This document shows positions 16,257-25,328 of a DNA stretch of 49,010 bases, in pieces; within the stretch, counting starts at the first letter, position 1; the number at the start of each line of letters is the position of its first letter. This DNA comes from Pseudomonadota bacterium (GTDB lineage Bacteria; Desulfobacterota; Desulfobacteria; Desulfobacterales; Desulfolunaceae): contig JAHIRD010000167.1 in the NCBI GenBank assembly GCA_018818835.1, positions 1 through 49,010 on the forward strand, in the 5' to 3' direction. The translations under genes were made by a program, and so were the position numbers. The notes under the pieces are model-generated. The model ran no database searches and had not been told where the DNA came from. It saw nothing but the letters and a program-made list of their open reading frames with translations.

Positions 16257-17042
16257 TTACACCTTTTGTTTATTGACCACATACCCCAGAATCTTTTCTC
16301 TTTGAAACATGTTGAGCATCATCCGAATTTCTTTATGGGTGGTTTTGCCTTCTTCAATAACAATCAGAATGCAGTCAACCAGAGGAGCAAAGGTGAGAGC
16401 ATCAGCCACGTTGAGGGCTGCCGGTACATCAAAAAAAACATACCTGTCGGAGTACCTCTTTTTCATTTCACTAACAACAGCTGCCATCTGAGGCGAACCC
16501 AGCAATTCGGAACTCCCCTTAATCGATCGTCCCCCGGATATCACCGTCATCTTGTCGATTCCCGGCCAGATCATCACGTTGTTCATGGGGACGCCATCTA
16601 TAATGATATCGGCCAGCCCCTTTTCACTTGCGATCCCCATGTCTTTGCAGATGGTTTGATTTCTTAAATCACAATCAACAAGAAGAACCGTATCTTCACA
16701 GGTTTTTGCAAAGGTCAGTGAAAGATTGACGGCGGTCAGAGTCTTACCGGTCCGAGGGCCCGCACTTGTTACCATGATGGTGTTCCAGCCTTTTTCCCGG
16801 GTTTTTTGCAGGATCTGGGTCCGAAGCTGGGTGTAATTTTCCAGAACGTCGGCATCCGGGAAATAACACATGAACCGGTTTGCCTCCATGTGCTTCACAT
16901 CGGGTTTTAAATGCCGGGAGTCCACATAGGACGGAGCATTCCAGATACCTGAAATGTCCGGATTGATATTTGACAGATTCTCTGAGCGGCTCAAGCTGTC
17001 GTGGTTTCTTTTTAACAAGGAAGAAATTTTATTTATTTTCAT
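16257..17042 (-). CDS. BY-kinase-like chain-length regulatory ATPase of the exopolysaccharide locus
   Basis: A 261-residue cytoplasmic P-loop protein of the CpsD/CapB/EpsG group that partners Wzz/GumC-type membrane proteins. Walker A is VTSAGPRTGKT (about 91-101), the Walker A' motif is LLVDCDLR (120-127), and Walker B is degenerate, YVFFDVPAAL (about 201-210). Residues 1-60 are a polar leader. Unlike canonical bacterial tyrosine kinases it ends in VVNKQKV with no tyrosine cluster, as in exosortase-linked versions. Its cognate membrane partner is probably the protein encoded at 30477-32048. It is the last gene of the operon, 14 bases after the barrel gene, and is followed by a strong terminator. 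Enzymatic tyrosine autophosphorylation is uncertain; an ATPase role in polymer-length control is likely. Confidence 0.85.
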   Translation of the reverse strand: MKINKISSLLKRNHDSLSRSENLSNINPDISGIWNAPSYVDSRHLKPDVKHMEANRFMCYFPDADVLENYTQLRTQILQKTREKGWNTIMVTSAGPRTGKTLTAVNLSLTFAKTCEDTVLLVDCDLRNQTICKDMGIASEKGLADIIIDGVPMNNVMIWPGIDKMTVISGGRSIKGSSELLGSPQMAAVVSEMKKRYSDRYVFFDVPAALNVADALTFAPLVDCILIVIEEGKTTHKEIRMMLNMFQREKILGYVVNKQKV

Positions 17043-17056
17043 TATGATTCCATGGG

Positions 17057-18292
17057 TTAAAAATTATATGTCAGTTTCATCCCGTAAATGTTTTTATTGG
17101 CCTTATAATGATCAGTCCAATATTCGGAATAACTGTAATTCCCTTGAACCGAAAAAGATTTGCTTAATAAATAACTGAGGCTTGATCCAACACGGTAGGA
17201 TTTGGAATAAACGGCATTGGGAAGATCAGGATCATCACTTCTATTGTAATAATAATTTGAAAAAACACTGAAATTAAGATCCGATGTAAACCGTTTGTTT
17301 AAAGAGGCAGACACCGAGGTTCGTGACACAGACTGGCTCTGACCCGATGAGGGTTGTAAATTTTGATCGACGGACAGTGACAGAGAATGGTCTTCTTGAT
17401 TATAGGTCACCCCGGCCCGGCCAATAAAACCATGGGTATCTATTTTTTTTTCACCGAACACGAACGTAACAGGGTCGACAGAATCATCAATTCCGGTGAT
17501 GATCTCGTACCTGTATGTCGTTGATCTCGTACCCAGACTTAAAAAATAAGCGAGTGTTTCACTGATATTCCGGTTCATTCCAAGGGATACGTAAACCTGA
17601 TCCACGGTACTCGTGGGATAATCATAATATGCGTAACCCAAATAAAGGTTTAAGGATGTCAGCTCATCCGCCTGATAGATCAACCCTGACGAAGCACTGT
17701 ACGTGGATAATGAATAATCCGATTCACTCTGGTCAGCGGGCCTGAATGTTTCATCGCTGAAGCCCAGATTCAAAACGGTTGAGAGCCGTTCATACAGACG
17801 TCGGCTAAGCGAGAGATCCCAATTCAGATGTTCATGGTCACGGGTGTCAAGGAGTATTCCTGTTGTTGAAAGATAACGGTCTATATTCGAATCATTCCCA
17901 TAGGTCACCGAAGACGAACAGGAAACTGTTTCTGAAGGAGACCAGAGAAGGCTGTTACTCACAGACCAATCATCGTTGTCAAGATCATGGTATTTTTTAT
18001 ATATCGAATAATCCGCTTCTCCCACGAGGCCGATTTTCAGGCGTTCCGTATCTTTTTTTAAATCAACTCGTGATGACAGGACTGACGCCCATGCTTTTTT
18101 CCCATGGTGTTCATCAAAGAACAGATTATCCTGATACTCTTCGGCAATGCCCAGAATGATCTTTGTATCAACCATATCGGCGTATAAATTCCCTGGACGT
18201 ATAAACGGCGACACGATCATCAGAACAATCAACACACATCTCAATGGAAACAAATTGACATTGCTTGAAATTATTATAGGGGGGTTATTCAA
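17057..18292 (-). CDS. Outer-membrane beta-barrel protein of the exopolysaccharide/exosortase locus
   Basis: About 411 residues. The first roughly 40 contain a hydrophobic signal (CVLIVLMIVSPFI) ending near YADMV. The rest is alternating polar/hydrophobic beta strands with aromatic girdles (for example LNLYLGYAYYDYPTS, FSVFSNYYYNRSDDPD), finishing in GMKLTYNF with a C-terminal Phe as needed by the BAM machinery. It resembles the PEP-CTERM-associated outer-membrane proteins (TIGR03016-like or EpsL-like) found beside exosortases, probably helping polymer exit or surface retention. The listed start is a TTG with no good ribosome site; the true start may be a few codons downstream. Placed between xrtD and the kinase-like gene. 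Confidence 0.72.
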   Translation of the reverse strand: MNNPPIIISSNVNLFPLRCVLIVLMIVSPFIRPGNLYADMVDTKIILGIAEEYQDNLFFDEHHGKKAWASVLSSRVDLKKDTERLKIGLVGEADYSIYKKYHDLDNDDWSVSNSLLWSPSETVSCSSSVTYGNDSNIDRYLSTTGILLDTRDHEHLNWDLSLSRRLYERLSTVLNLGFSDETFRPADQSESDYSLSTYSASSGLIYQADELTSLNLYLGYAYYDYPTSTVDQVYVSLGMNRNISETLAYFLSLGTRSTTYRYEIITGIDDSVDPVTFVFGEKKIDTHGFIGRAGVTYNQEDHSLSLSVDQNLQPSSGQSQSVSRTSVSASLNKRFTSDLNFSVFSNYYYNRSDDPDLPNAVYSKSYRVGSSLSYLLSKSFSVQGNYSYSEYWTDHYKANKNIYGMKLTYNF

Positions 18293-18366
18293 ATTGGCGG
18301 TTTTCTAAAAAAAATAAAGAATATGAAAATGATTGTTGTCCGAAAAGGTTTTCATAAGTAAATTTA

Positions 18367-19920
18367 TCATTGGGGCAGATATGTTTTCAAGACAGGCTCT
18401 ATATCCGATATGAAATCCGTCATTCGTTTTTCCGCTGACTCCAAGGTTTCATCGGGATATATTTGGGTAATCAATCTGACCAAAGCGCCGTCAGTTCGAT
18501 GCCGGGTCAATGCATCCCAGAAATTAAAAAATTTCATTTGATAAACATTGGTTAAATTTCTTCCTCGCGATGGAAACCAGTAATAAGCAATTTCTTTTAA
18601 AGAACCTTTTTCAATAATGGCCTGGTTAACCGGCATAGTCTTTTTGCCATCTATCATGATCTCTTTTCTGATAGATTGCTTGAACTCCCAACCGCCTCCC
18701 CTCAGACAAGTGGCCGGAGAATGGATAGATTCTCCCTTTCTTTGGCTTTCATAGTAAGCCACATAAAAGTTGATTGCTTTTCCGGAAGGGTCTTTGTAAT
18801 CCGACATGACATAATCTGACAGATCTAACGTTTCAATGATGCGTTGCTCCATTGTTTGGTTTTTTCCTTCCCATATACCCATTGTCATGGGAAACAAGGA
18901 AAAAGACTGAACCAATGGTTTCTTCTCTCTAAATTCAAAGCTATGTATAAAAATAATATTAACCAATAGTATAATTAGTGACAATGCAAATTGATTGTGA
19001 AACACAGGTATTCGTTTTTTTGGCATAGAAACAGAATCTATATTTATACGATTAGGTTCTTCATGTTCCATGTTATCATGATTCCCAAATGTGATAACTT
19101 TATTAAACAGCCATACTTCAAAAAGAAGGGCAGATAACGTAAACATAAATATCAACCAACCTTCAAAATCATGAAAAAATCCCTCAATAGCGATTAATCC
19201 GAATTTTGAGGCTAAAATACCCGTAAGTGCAATTCGAAGGCTGTTGGTTAAAATGGTTAATGGGATTGAAGAAACAACAACCAGAGCCTTTTTCCAAAAG
19301 GTTATTTTAGTAAAGTATACAACGATTATACTCAAAACAATCATTGGGAAAAGATACCTTAGTCCACTGCAAGCATCAACAACCTGAAGCTTTGAGAATC
19401 CAAGGTCAATGATATTGCCCTCACAGTGAGCACTCATGCCCATTAACTGCATAAATAAAACACCCAGTTTGGAGGAAGCTAACTTTAAATTTAATGATAC
19501 ATGATTATATAAAAACCGCGGCAAAGGTATCATTGTTAAAAGAAGGATATAGACAAACATGAGCTTTTTGCTTAACTGGGTCCCTGTATTCAACATTTGA
19601 AGACCAAGTATCAAAAACCATAATGATAAATTTAAACTCAGATATTCTCCACCTAATTCCCCAATCCAAAAAAGTAAAATCCCGAAAAAGAATGGAATAA
19701 TTCCTTGCCAGGATCTTTTAACTGGTATCGATTCGAATTCTTTTCTTTTTTCCCACAGAATATATCCAATAACAAAGGGTATTAAATATATATGAGAATA
19801 ATCTTTTACCTGCCACATCCCCCAAAGATACTGAAATGTGCTATAATACAAGCTAACTATCAACAATAAATAGGCAGATATTTTGCCGATAAACGTCATA
19901 TTCCTAACTTTATCTTCCAT
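18367..19920 (-). CDS. xrtD: Exosortase D fused to EpsI domain (VPLPA-CTERM-specific type)
   Basis: 517 residues. The N-terminal 280 form the multi-spanning exosortase core, with the catalytic triad in context: Cys184 in VVDACSGLRYLFPM, Arg229 in LTNSLRIALTG, His250 in EGFFHDFEGW. The C-terminal part after one more membrane span (about 312-517) is the EpsI/DUF3485 domain, with PATCLRGGGWEF and YYWFPSRGR. Fusion of the two is typical of XrtD. It should cleave and transfer surface proteins bearing VPLPA-like tails, such as the product at 37492-38190. I chose the ATG at 19920 because AGGA precedes it by seven bases; ten codons upstream another ATG lacks any such site. Membrane gene within the exopolysaccharide operon. 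Confidence 0.88.
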   Translation of the reverse strand: MEDKVRNMTFIGKISAYLLLIVSLYYSTFQYLWGMWQVKDYSHIYLIPFVIGYILWEKRKEFESIPVKRSWQGIIPFFFGILLFWIGELGGEYLSLNLSLWFLILGLQMLNTGTQLSKKLMFVYILLLTMIPLPRFLYNHVSLNLKLASSKLGVLFMQLMGMSAHCEGNIIDLGFSKLQVVDACSGLRYLFPMIVLSIIVVYFTKITFWKKALVVVSSIPLTILTNSLRIALTGILASKFGLIAIEGFFHDFEGWLIFMFTLSALLFEVWLFNKVITFGNHDNMEHEEPNRINIDSVSMPKKRIPVFHNQFALSLIILLVNIIFIHSFEFREKKPLVQSFSLFPMTMGIWEGKNQTMEQRIIETLDLSDYVMSDYKDPSGKAINFYVAYYESQRKGESIHSPATCLRGGGWEFKQSIRKEIMIDGKKTMPVNQAIIEKGSLKEIAYYWFPSRGRNLTNVYQMKFFNFWDALTRHRTDGALVRLITQIYPDETLESAEKRMTDFISDIEPVLKTYLPQ

Positions 19921-19983
19921 TTTACAGTCCTGAAAAACGATTAAATTCATAAAAAGAATAAATTAATTTAGCACAACTCAATT

Positions 19984-21261
19984 TTACAGATTATATTCTG
20001 TGTACGGTTCAAATAAATTAGGTTTAGATATTTTATTTCCGGGAATAATTATGGATAAAAGCAACCAATATCCGTAATATGTTACATAATTTGTAAAAAG
20101 GGATGTAAATGTAATGGTAAAAACATAAAGAAGTAACGCTAAGTTAAGTGAATTTTCGTTTATATCATTTCTTACCTTAAAATATATCACCACCGGTAAA
20201 GCGGCCATGAAAAGGTAGCCCATAAAAGCAATGCTCCCCAATTCAACCCAGACAAGTAAATAATTATTATGCGGATCGTTGACAACAATGCCATTTTTTT
20301 TGGAAAAATCAGCGAATTTCCCAAAACCCAATCCCGTTATAGGATTATTAATTATAGCTTTAAATGAAAGGGGTATGAGCTTCATTCTTCCGGGTACACT
20401 GTTATGAATACCTGATTTCGTAATTTGTTCTGAAGAGGTTATCAACATAAATCGTTCATAGGATATGGATGCTGCGCGTTGAGCGGTTTTTGAACATGAA
20501 AGACTGAATATCGAGATAAAAGTCAAAATCAATAAAACGATCATCATAATAAATTTTGTTTTCAGTCCGTAGTAAAAAAACAACATTAGCAAAACAATCA
20601 TTGAGCTTAAAATCATTCCTCTGGAAAATGAAAAAAAAATTGCAATCGCATTAAAGAAACAGGTCATCATAACGAATATCTTAAGACCATTTCTTTTAAT
20701 ATCCGAGAGCATTATAATGCCACTGATCATTCCAAACAGAATGAAATACGCGTCAAGATTTCTTGACCCAAAACCGACCTTCTGATGGTCAATAATTTCC
20801 ATCCAGGGGGCTCCTGACACCAGCAAACGAAACATACCTATACATGTCATGACAATTCCGTTAAACCATACAGCCCGAATACATTTTTTCATGAATAAGG
20901 CAGGCTGATTACCTGCGAGTAAAAAACCTGAAAGCGGGATAAATACATATAAAAATGGCTCAACTATCCCTTTATAACCCGTGTATTTAAACGCGTTGGA
21001 TAATAATACACCTGCCATGAAAAGCATGGCGGAAAACATATAAAATCCTAAGCCTGAAAAAGGGTTATCCAACAACGGTATACTAACGACGGAGAGACCA
21101 AAACTAATAATAAAAAAAACAATGTTAAAAGGAATTTTGATTTTGAAAAAAAAAATATTCAATCCGGGGTAAGCTGATGTCCAATAAAAAGATATGAATA
21201 ACAAAAAGAAAAAAACACCTAGTTTACTAACGATATTTGTGTTTATCGTTGTTGAATTCAA
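19984..21261 (-). CDS. O-antigen polymerase/ligase-like membrane protein (Wzy_C)
   Basis: 425 residues with about eleven membrane segments. The large periplasmic loop typical of Wzy/WaaL proteins is visible around residues 250-340, with the conserved block NSVPGRMKLI then NPITGLGFGKFADF and DPHNNYLLVWVELGSI. In this locus the role is probably polymerisation of undecaprenyl-linked repeat units in the periplasm. Translation starts at TTG at 21261, supported by AAGGA nine bases upstream and by the flippase stop immediately before it. Base composition is AT-rich compared with gltB or the surface genes, common for polymer-specific genes. Ligase function cannot be excluded but fits poorly with an exopolysaccharide locus. 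Confidence 0.85.
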   Translation of the reverse strand: MNSTTINTNIVSKLGVFFFLLFISFYWTSAYPGLNIFFFKIKIPFNIVFFIISFGLSVVSIPLLDNPFSGLGFYMFSAMLFMAGVLLSNAFKYTGYKGIVEPFLYVFIPLSGFLLAGNQPALFMKKCIRAVWFNGIVMTCIGMFRLLVSGAPWMEIIDHQKVGFGSRNLDAYFILFGMISGIIMLSDIKRNGLKIFVMMTCFFNAIAIFFSFSRGMILSSMIVLLMLFFYYGLKTKFIMMIVLLILTFISIFSLSCSKTAQRAASISYERFMLITSSEQITKSGIHNSVPGRMKLIPLSFKAIINNPITGLGFGKFADFSKKNGIVVNDPHNNYLLVWVELGSIAFMGYLFMAALPVVIYFKVRNDINENSLNLALLLYVFTITFTSLFTNYVTYYGYWLLLSIIIPGNKISKPNLFEPYTEYNL

Positions 21262-21262
21262 T

Positions 21263-22822
21263 TCAGCTGATCCTTAGCTTTTTTGTTATCAAAAAATAAA
21301 TTTGAAGGCAATTATCCATTTTAAGGATCAAACACGAAACAAAGAATACTATCCCAGCTATCAGAAAGGATAATAAGATGGTCCCTGATTTTTTCATCAT
21401 TGAGTCAATAATACAGTGATCTGTAAGTATCGTTTGAAAATAGTACACAATGAGTCCCATGAATAATGAAGCAGCCAAAACTTTAATAAAAAATATTAAC
21501 AATTCAATATTGAATATTTTACCAACCTTTTTCTGCATAACCAAAAACATAGGTATAGACACTGCAATATTTGAAAGTGTTCTTGCGATAGGGAGTGAAA
21601 GAATATTAACATGATTAATCAGCAGAGCGTTAATCAGCCAATTCGTCACCAAAAAAAAGGTGCTGCCCATTAAAATAAGCGAATATGATCGATAGGCAGA
21701 AAACACCGCTGTATATAACGGCATGATAGCCCCGAACACAATCCCTATTGAGTAACATGATAAAACACGATAAGACATTTCCATTTGAACCTGGGTCAAA
21801 GCACTTCCTGAAAATATCGTGCTGATAATTGGCTCCGCCATAATCATTAACAAAATCGAAGCAGGCAAGCAGACTGTTATGACAATCTTAATATTCCATG
21901 TGATGGTATCTCTTGCGTTTACAAAATTTCCTTTGCTTATATATCCGGACAGTGCAGGCAGAGCCGTGCCCATCACTGTTCCCCCTATGAGGTTAACAAA
22001 CCCGCTATAGATCCGCCCAATATAGGCGATGATGCTCACACTCCCCTCTTGAAGCATTGAAGAATAATACCGCTCTGATAATACGACTGTCTGAGACATA
22101 AAAATTGAAAGGATTGGAATAATAAACAAGAGGAGAATGTTGAGAGTCTTTTTTGAGGGAATAAAATGTGTCGGGAATGCCAGATTTGTTTTAAACAAAA
22201 AAACAACCAGGAATATAAACTGCATAAGAAACATTGAAATAGCAGCATAACTCAAAGCTTCAAATGACGATGAAAAATAAAAAAGAATCAAAATAAAAAA
22301 AACATTCCCAACAAACTTTAGTGTTGATGGAATAAACAACATGTTATTACTTCTTAAAAAAGAAGCAGATATAGCGATACAACCCGTCGGCATCAAAACC
22401 CATATGAACCGTTTAAAAAAATTTACAGCAATCAATTTTGACTGTTCAGACAACCCAGGGGCTAAAAACGCTATGATACTGTCAGAAAAATAAAATAGAA
22501 CTAATGATAGAATTCCTAAAAGTACGATCAAAAAAGCCGTTGATTCATAGAAAAGATTGCTTGACTGGTTGTCATCGTTTTCAATGTGGTCAACGAATGC
22601 GGGAATCAATACAATCGATGATGAGAGAAGAAGCGTCGTGTATATCAAAAAAATAGGGGAAAAGGCTGAAAAAAAACCGTCACTCAGCATTGAGGCACCG
22701 TATTTCCATCCCATGAAGATATCTTTCCCAAATTCACTGGCTTGACTTAATAAAAGACCCGTCAAAACCATAAAAGATTTTCTTTTGTTATTTGCATACC
22801 TATCATTATTGGGATATTTCAT
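21263..22822 (-). CDS. Polysaccharide flippase, MurJ/Wzx-like (MATE-MurJ superfamily)
   Basis: 519 residues with about fourteen membrane helices. The N-terminus SFMVLTGLLLSQASEFGKDI followed by FMGWKYGAS resembles MurJ-type proteins that begin with a helix-breaking Gly-Ala-Ser segment. Central features include LSERYYSSMLQEGSVSIIAY and a Gly-rich loop typical of lipid II or polysaccharide flippases. It probably moves undecaprenyl-diphosphate-linked repeat units across the inner membrane. The location between a glycosyltransferase and the polymerase supports export of this polymer rather than peptidoglycan. The start has only a weak ribosome site. A housekeeping MurJ cannot be excluded from sequence alone. 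Confidence 0.8.
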   Translation of the reverse strand: MKYPNNDRYANNKRKSFMVLTGLLLSQASEFGKDIFMGWKYGASMLSDGFFSAFSPIFLIYTTLLLSSSIVLIPAFVDHIENDDNQSSNLFYESTAFLIVLLGILSLVLFYFSDSIIAFLAPGLSEQSKLIAVNFFKRFIWVLMPTGCIAISASFLRSNNMLFIPSTLKFVGNVFFILILFYFSSSFEALSYAAISMFLMQFIFLVVFLFKTNLAFPTHFIPSKKTLNILLLFIIPILSIFMSQTVVLSERYYSSMLQEGSVSIIAYIGRIYSGFVNLIGGTVMGTALPALSGYISKGNFVNARDTITWNIKIVITVCLPASILLMIMAEPIISTIFSGSALTQVQMEMSYRVLSCYSIGIVFGAIMPLYTAVFSAYRSYSLILMGSTFFLVTNWLINALLINHVNILSLPIARTLSNIAVSIPMFLVMQKKVGKIFNIELLIFFIKVLAASLFMGLIVYYFQTILTDHCIIDSMMKKSGTILLSFLIAGIVFFVSCLILKMDNCLQIYFLITKKLRIS

Positions 22823-22902
22823 TTTGATTTATTGAAGCCTTCTTTAAAACTCTGGTGAGAACTGGATCAGCTTAGGTTCTTGAATATTCTTTAAACTTCA
22901 GC

Positions 22903-24048
22903 CTATTTTTCAGGCATTTTATATTTGACAGGTATTCTGCCTGTTGCGATTCTAATAAAACCCAAAAGAAAGCCAAGATTTGCTACAAAAAAACTATAGG
23001 ATTTCAGTGCAAAAGGAATGCGTAGGGCAATTGAATTTTTCATGCTGCCTATTGCAGTCAAAAGGATAGATACGACAATCAACAACATAAATACGTTGTA
23101 AAAAAAAGAGCCCAATAAAAAAACATTTGATATAAAAAGTGCTATCAAAAAAAAGGGACTGCTCCATCTCATAAATTTATGTGACATCATTGACCAACTA
23201 TAGAATGGATGGCGTAACCAGTTCGAACACCCCCATCTACTGATTGTTCCCACAAACCTTTTTGATGATCGAATGCGGCCGTTTAATTCAGCGTCTAATG
23301 TTTCGGGGGCTTCGTCATAGGCAATCGCTTTCTCTATATACCGTACTTTTTGACCAGCCTTAATCACATCTATCGTGGTTGCGTAATCAATATCATCAAT
23401 GGGACGCATGGGTTTAAATAAAATTTTTCTGAATGCCGTACACGCACCTGTGCCCGTCATTAATATTCCAAGTTGATCCTGTAGTATCCTTGTTTTAACT
23501 TCCCATTTCCAATAAAAACCTTCTGATTGCGCGATTCCCGTTTCTTTATTCTGATAATAAAGTCGCCCGACTGCACATCCGACATTCTTACCCTGAAAAG
23601 GCGCGACAATTTTTTCAATAAAGTCTTTTTCAAAAACTGTTTGAGCATCGGTTGTCACTATGATTTCACCTTTGGCAGATTGAATGGAATCATTGTGAAC
23701 GGAAGCCCGCCCCCTGTTTTCCTTATAATCAAAAATTACGGCACCTGATTTCTCATACTGCTGACTGATATTAACCGTGTTATCAGTTGAACCGTCTGAC
23801 GCGACGATGATTTCAATGGAACCGGTATAGGTCTGATCAAGTAGATTCTTGATTCTATTTTCAATGTGTTTTTCTTCATTGAAGGCTGCAATAATGACGG
23901 AAACTGTTGGAGTATAATTTTCGTCCAAAACAAAATCTATTTCGCTATCATTTTGTTTGAACATACAAAGCAACTTTAAACACAGATAGTAACCAAGATA
24001 GATGTATAAGACACCCCATAGAGATAGCCAAAAAACAAATGTACTCAT
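22903..24048 (-). CDS. Glycosyltransferase family 2, membrane-associated
   Basis: 381 residues. One N-terminal membrane helix (about 1-28) precedes a GT2 domain with TPTVSVIIAAFNEEKHIENR, the nucleotide-contacting VASDGSTDNT, and a metal-site variant TTDAQT in place of the usual DXD. These are followed by GTGACTAFRKILF and the acceptor-base region DDIDYATTIDV. Three C-terminal helices follow, as in processive or cellulose-synthase-like enzymes. It probably adds one sugar on the cytoplasmic face of the lipid-linked unit. I chose the ATG at 24048, seven bases after AGGTG; a GTG three codons upstream overlaps the previous stop and is also possible. Donor and linkage unknown. Confidence 0.85.
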   Translation of the reverse strand: MSTFVFWLSLWGVLYIYLGYYLCLKLLCMFKQNDSEIDFVLDENYTPTVSVIIAAFNEEKHIENRIKNLLDQTYTGSIEIIVASDGSTDNTVNISQQYEKSGAVIFDYKENRGRASVHNDSIQSAKGEIIVTTDAQTVFEKDFIEKIVAPFQGKNVGCAVGRLYYQNKETGIAQSEGFYWKWEVKTRILQDQLGILMTGTGACTAFRKILFKPMRPIDDIDYATTIDVIKAGQKVRYIEKAIAYDEAPETLDAELNGRIRSSKRFVGTISRWGCSNWLRHPFYSWSMMSHKFMRWSSPFFLIALFISNVFLLGSFFYNVFMLLIVVSILLTAIGSMKNSIALRIPFALKSYSFFVANLGFLLGFIRIATGRIPVKYKMPEK

Positions 24049-24053
24049 TGTAT

Positions 24054-25256
24054 TCACCTGATTTGAGATTTAATAATTTCGGATAATTTTTCAGCCTGAT
24101 GTTCAATTGTTTTTTCTTTAACAAAATTATAACCATTGGATATGATGGTGTTCATAAGTTCGAAATCATCAAGCAATGCCAGTATGCATTTCGCGATGGA
24201 TGTTTCATCTTCTGGTTTTACAAGCAACCCATTATTTTTATGAGTAATTATTTCTGGAATTCCCCCGACAGATGTTGCGATAATGGGGATTCCTTTAGCC
24301 ATAGCCTCCAAAAGGACCTTGGGGATACCCTCAGAGATTGATGGTAGGATAAAAATATCTGATGTTAAAAAAAGTTCATCCAAATCGGGATGAAGTTTGA
24401 CGAATCCTTGAAAATTAACATAAGCCGACAGGCCAAGGTTTTCTGCACATTTCTTTATCTGCTTTTCAGCAGATCCGGTTCCGCATATATCCAATGTAAA
24501 TAAATAATTACTCTGACTGATTAATATGGACAAAGCCTTTAGAAGTGTCTCAACCCCTTTCTCATGTTCCAGTCTTCCTGCAAAAAGAAGTTTAACTGTC
24601 AAAGGGGGCCATTTTGATATTTTTTTTTGAATAATATCATGTTTTCTCACAAGACTTGTGAAAATCTGATATGGATTTGAGCAATTAGATCCAAATTTCT
24701 TGAACAGATCATCACCGAGAAACAAGGAAGCACTGGAATTTGTGACGAGACATTGGGTCCGTTTGTTATGAATTAAAGCCAAAGTCTTAGCAAATGGTTT
24801 TATAAATCCCTTATACTTACCGGCATACGTTATAATTGCTTCCTGATCACCTACAATATAATTAACATATGGCTTTTGGCTTTTTATAATATCTTTACAA
24901 AAAAAGAAGGCGTTCATGGATGGAAGCCTTAAAACAACGACATCATGTTCATGGATCAGTTGCCTAATTTTCTTTGAATTTTTCCAATAAATAAACGGTG
25001 CCTTACAATAAAATTCTGTGACCCCGGAAAATGACCCGCCCGGTGAAATGGTAAATGACGCACCGGAGTTAACTTCAAAATACCCCTTAGTGCATAGATT
25101 TCTCCTTTTATTTTTTACAGGTGCGAATAACGTTAATACGGAAAAATGTGTCGAAATCTGTTTTACGAATTCAACAAATGTATTTTTTGTATACCATTTA
25201 TTTTTTTGATCTTTCGATTTAAATAAAACACCATCGCTAACCAGTAGGCATTTCAT
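24054..25256 (-). CDS. Glycosyltransferase family 4
   Basis: 400 residues with the GT-B fold. The C-terminal donor-binding half is diagnostic: KLLFAGRLEHEKGVETLLKA, then YLFTLDICGTGSAEKQI, then the E-X7-E motif SEGIPKVLLEAMAKGIPIIA and TSVGGIPEIITHKNNGLLV. It probably transfers a sugar to the growing lipid-linked repeat in the cytoplasm. The ATG at 25256 has GGAGAG five bases ahead; an ATG four codons upstream is the alternative. It abuts the GT2 gene in the same direction. Substrate specificity cannot be read from sequence. Confidence 0.9.
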   Translation of the reverse strand: MKCLLVSDGVLFKSKDQKNKWYTKNTFVEFVKQISTHFSVLTLFAPVKNKRRNLCTKGYFEVNSGASFTISPGGSFSGVTEFYCKAPFIYWKNSKKIRQLIHEHDVVVLRLPSMNAFFFCKDIIKSQKPYVNYIVGDQEAIITYAGKYKGFIKPFAKTLALIHNKRTQCLVTNSSASLFLGDDLFKKFGSNCSNPYQIFTSLVRKHDIIQKKISKWPPLTVKLLFAGRLEHEKGVETLLKALSILISQSNYLFTLDICGTGSAEKQIKKCAENLGLSAYVNFQGFVKLHPDLDELFLTSDIFILPSISEGIPKVLLEAMAKGIPIIATSVGGIPEIITHKNNGLLVKPEDETSIAKCILALLDDFELMNTIISNGYNFVKEKTIEHQAEKLSEIIKSQIR

Positions 25257-25328
25257 ATTACTCTCCATTTTTTTCCAGTTGTCATTAAAATTTAATTAAA
25301 GGCGCGTTACCGCATCATCTTTAGTACC

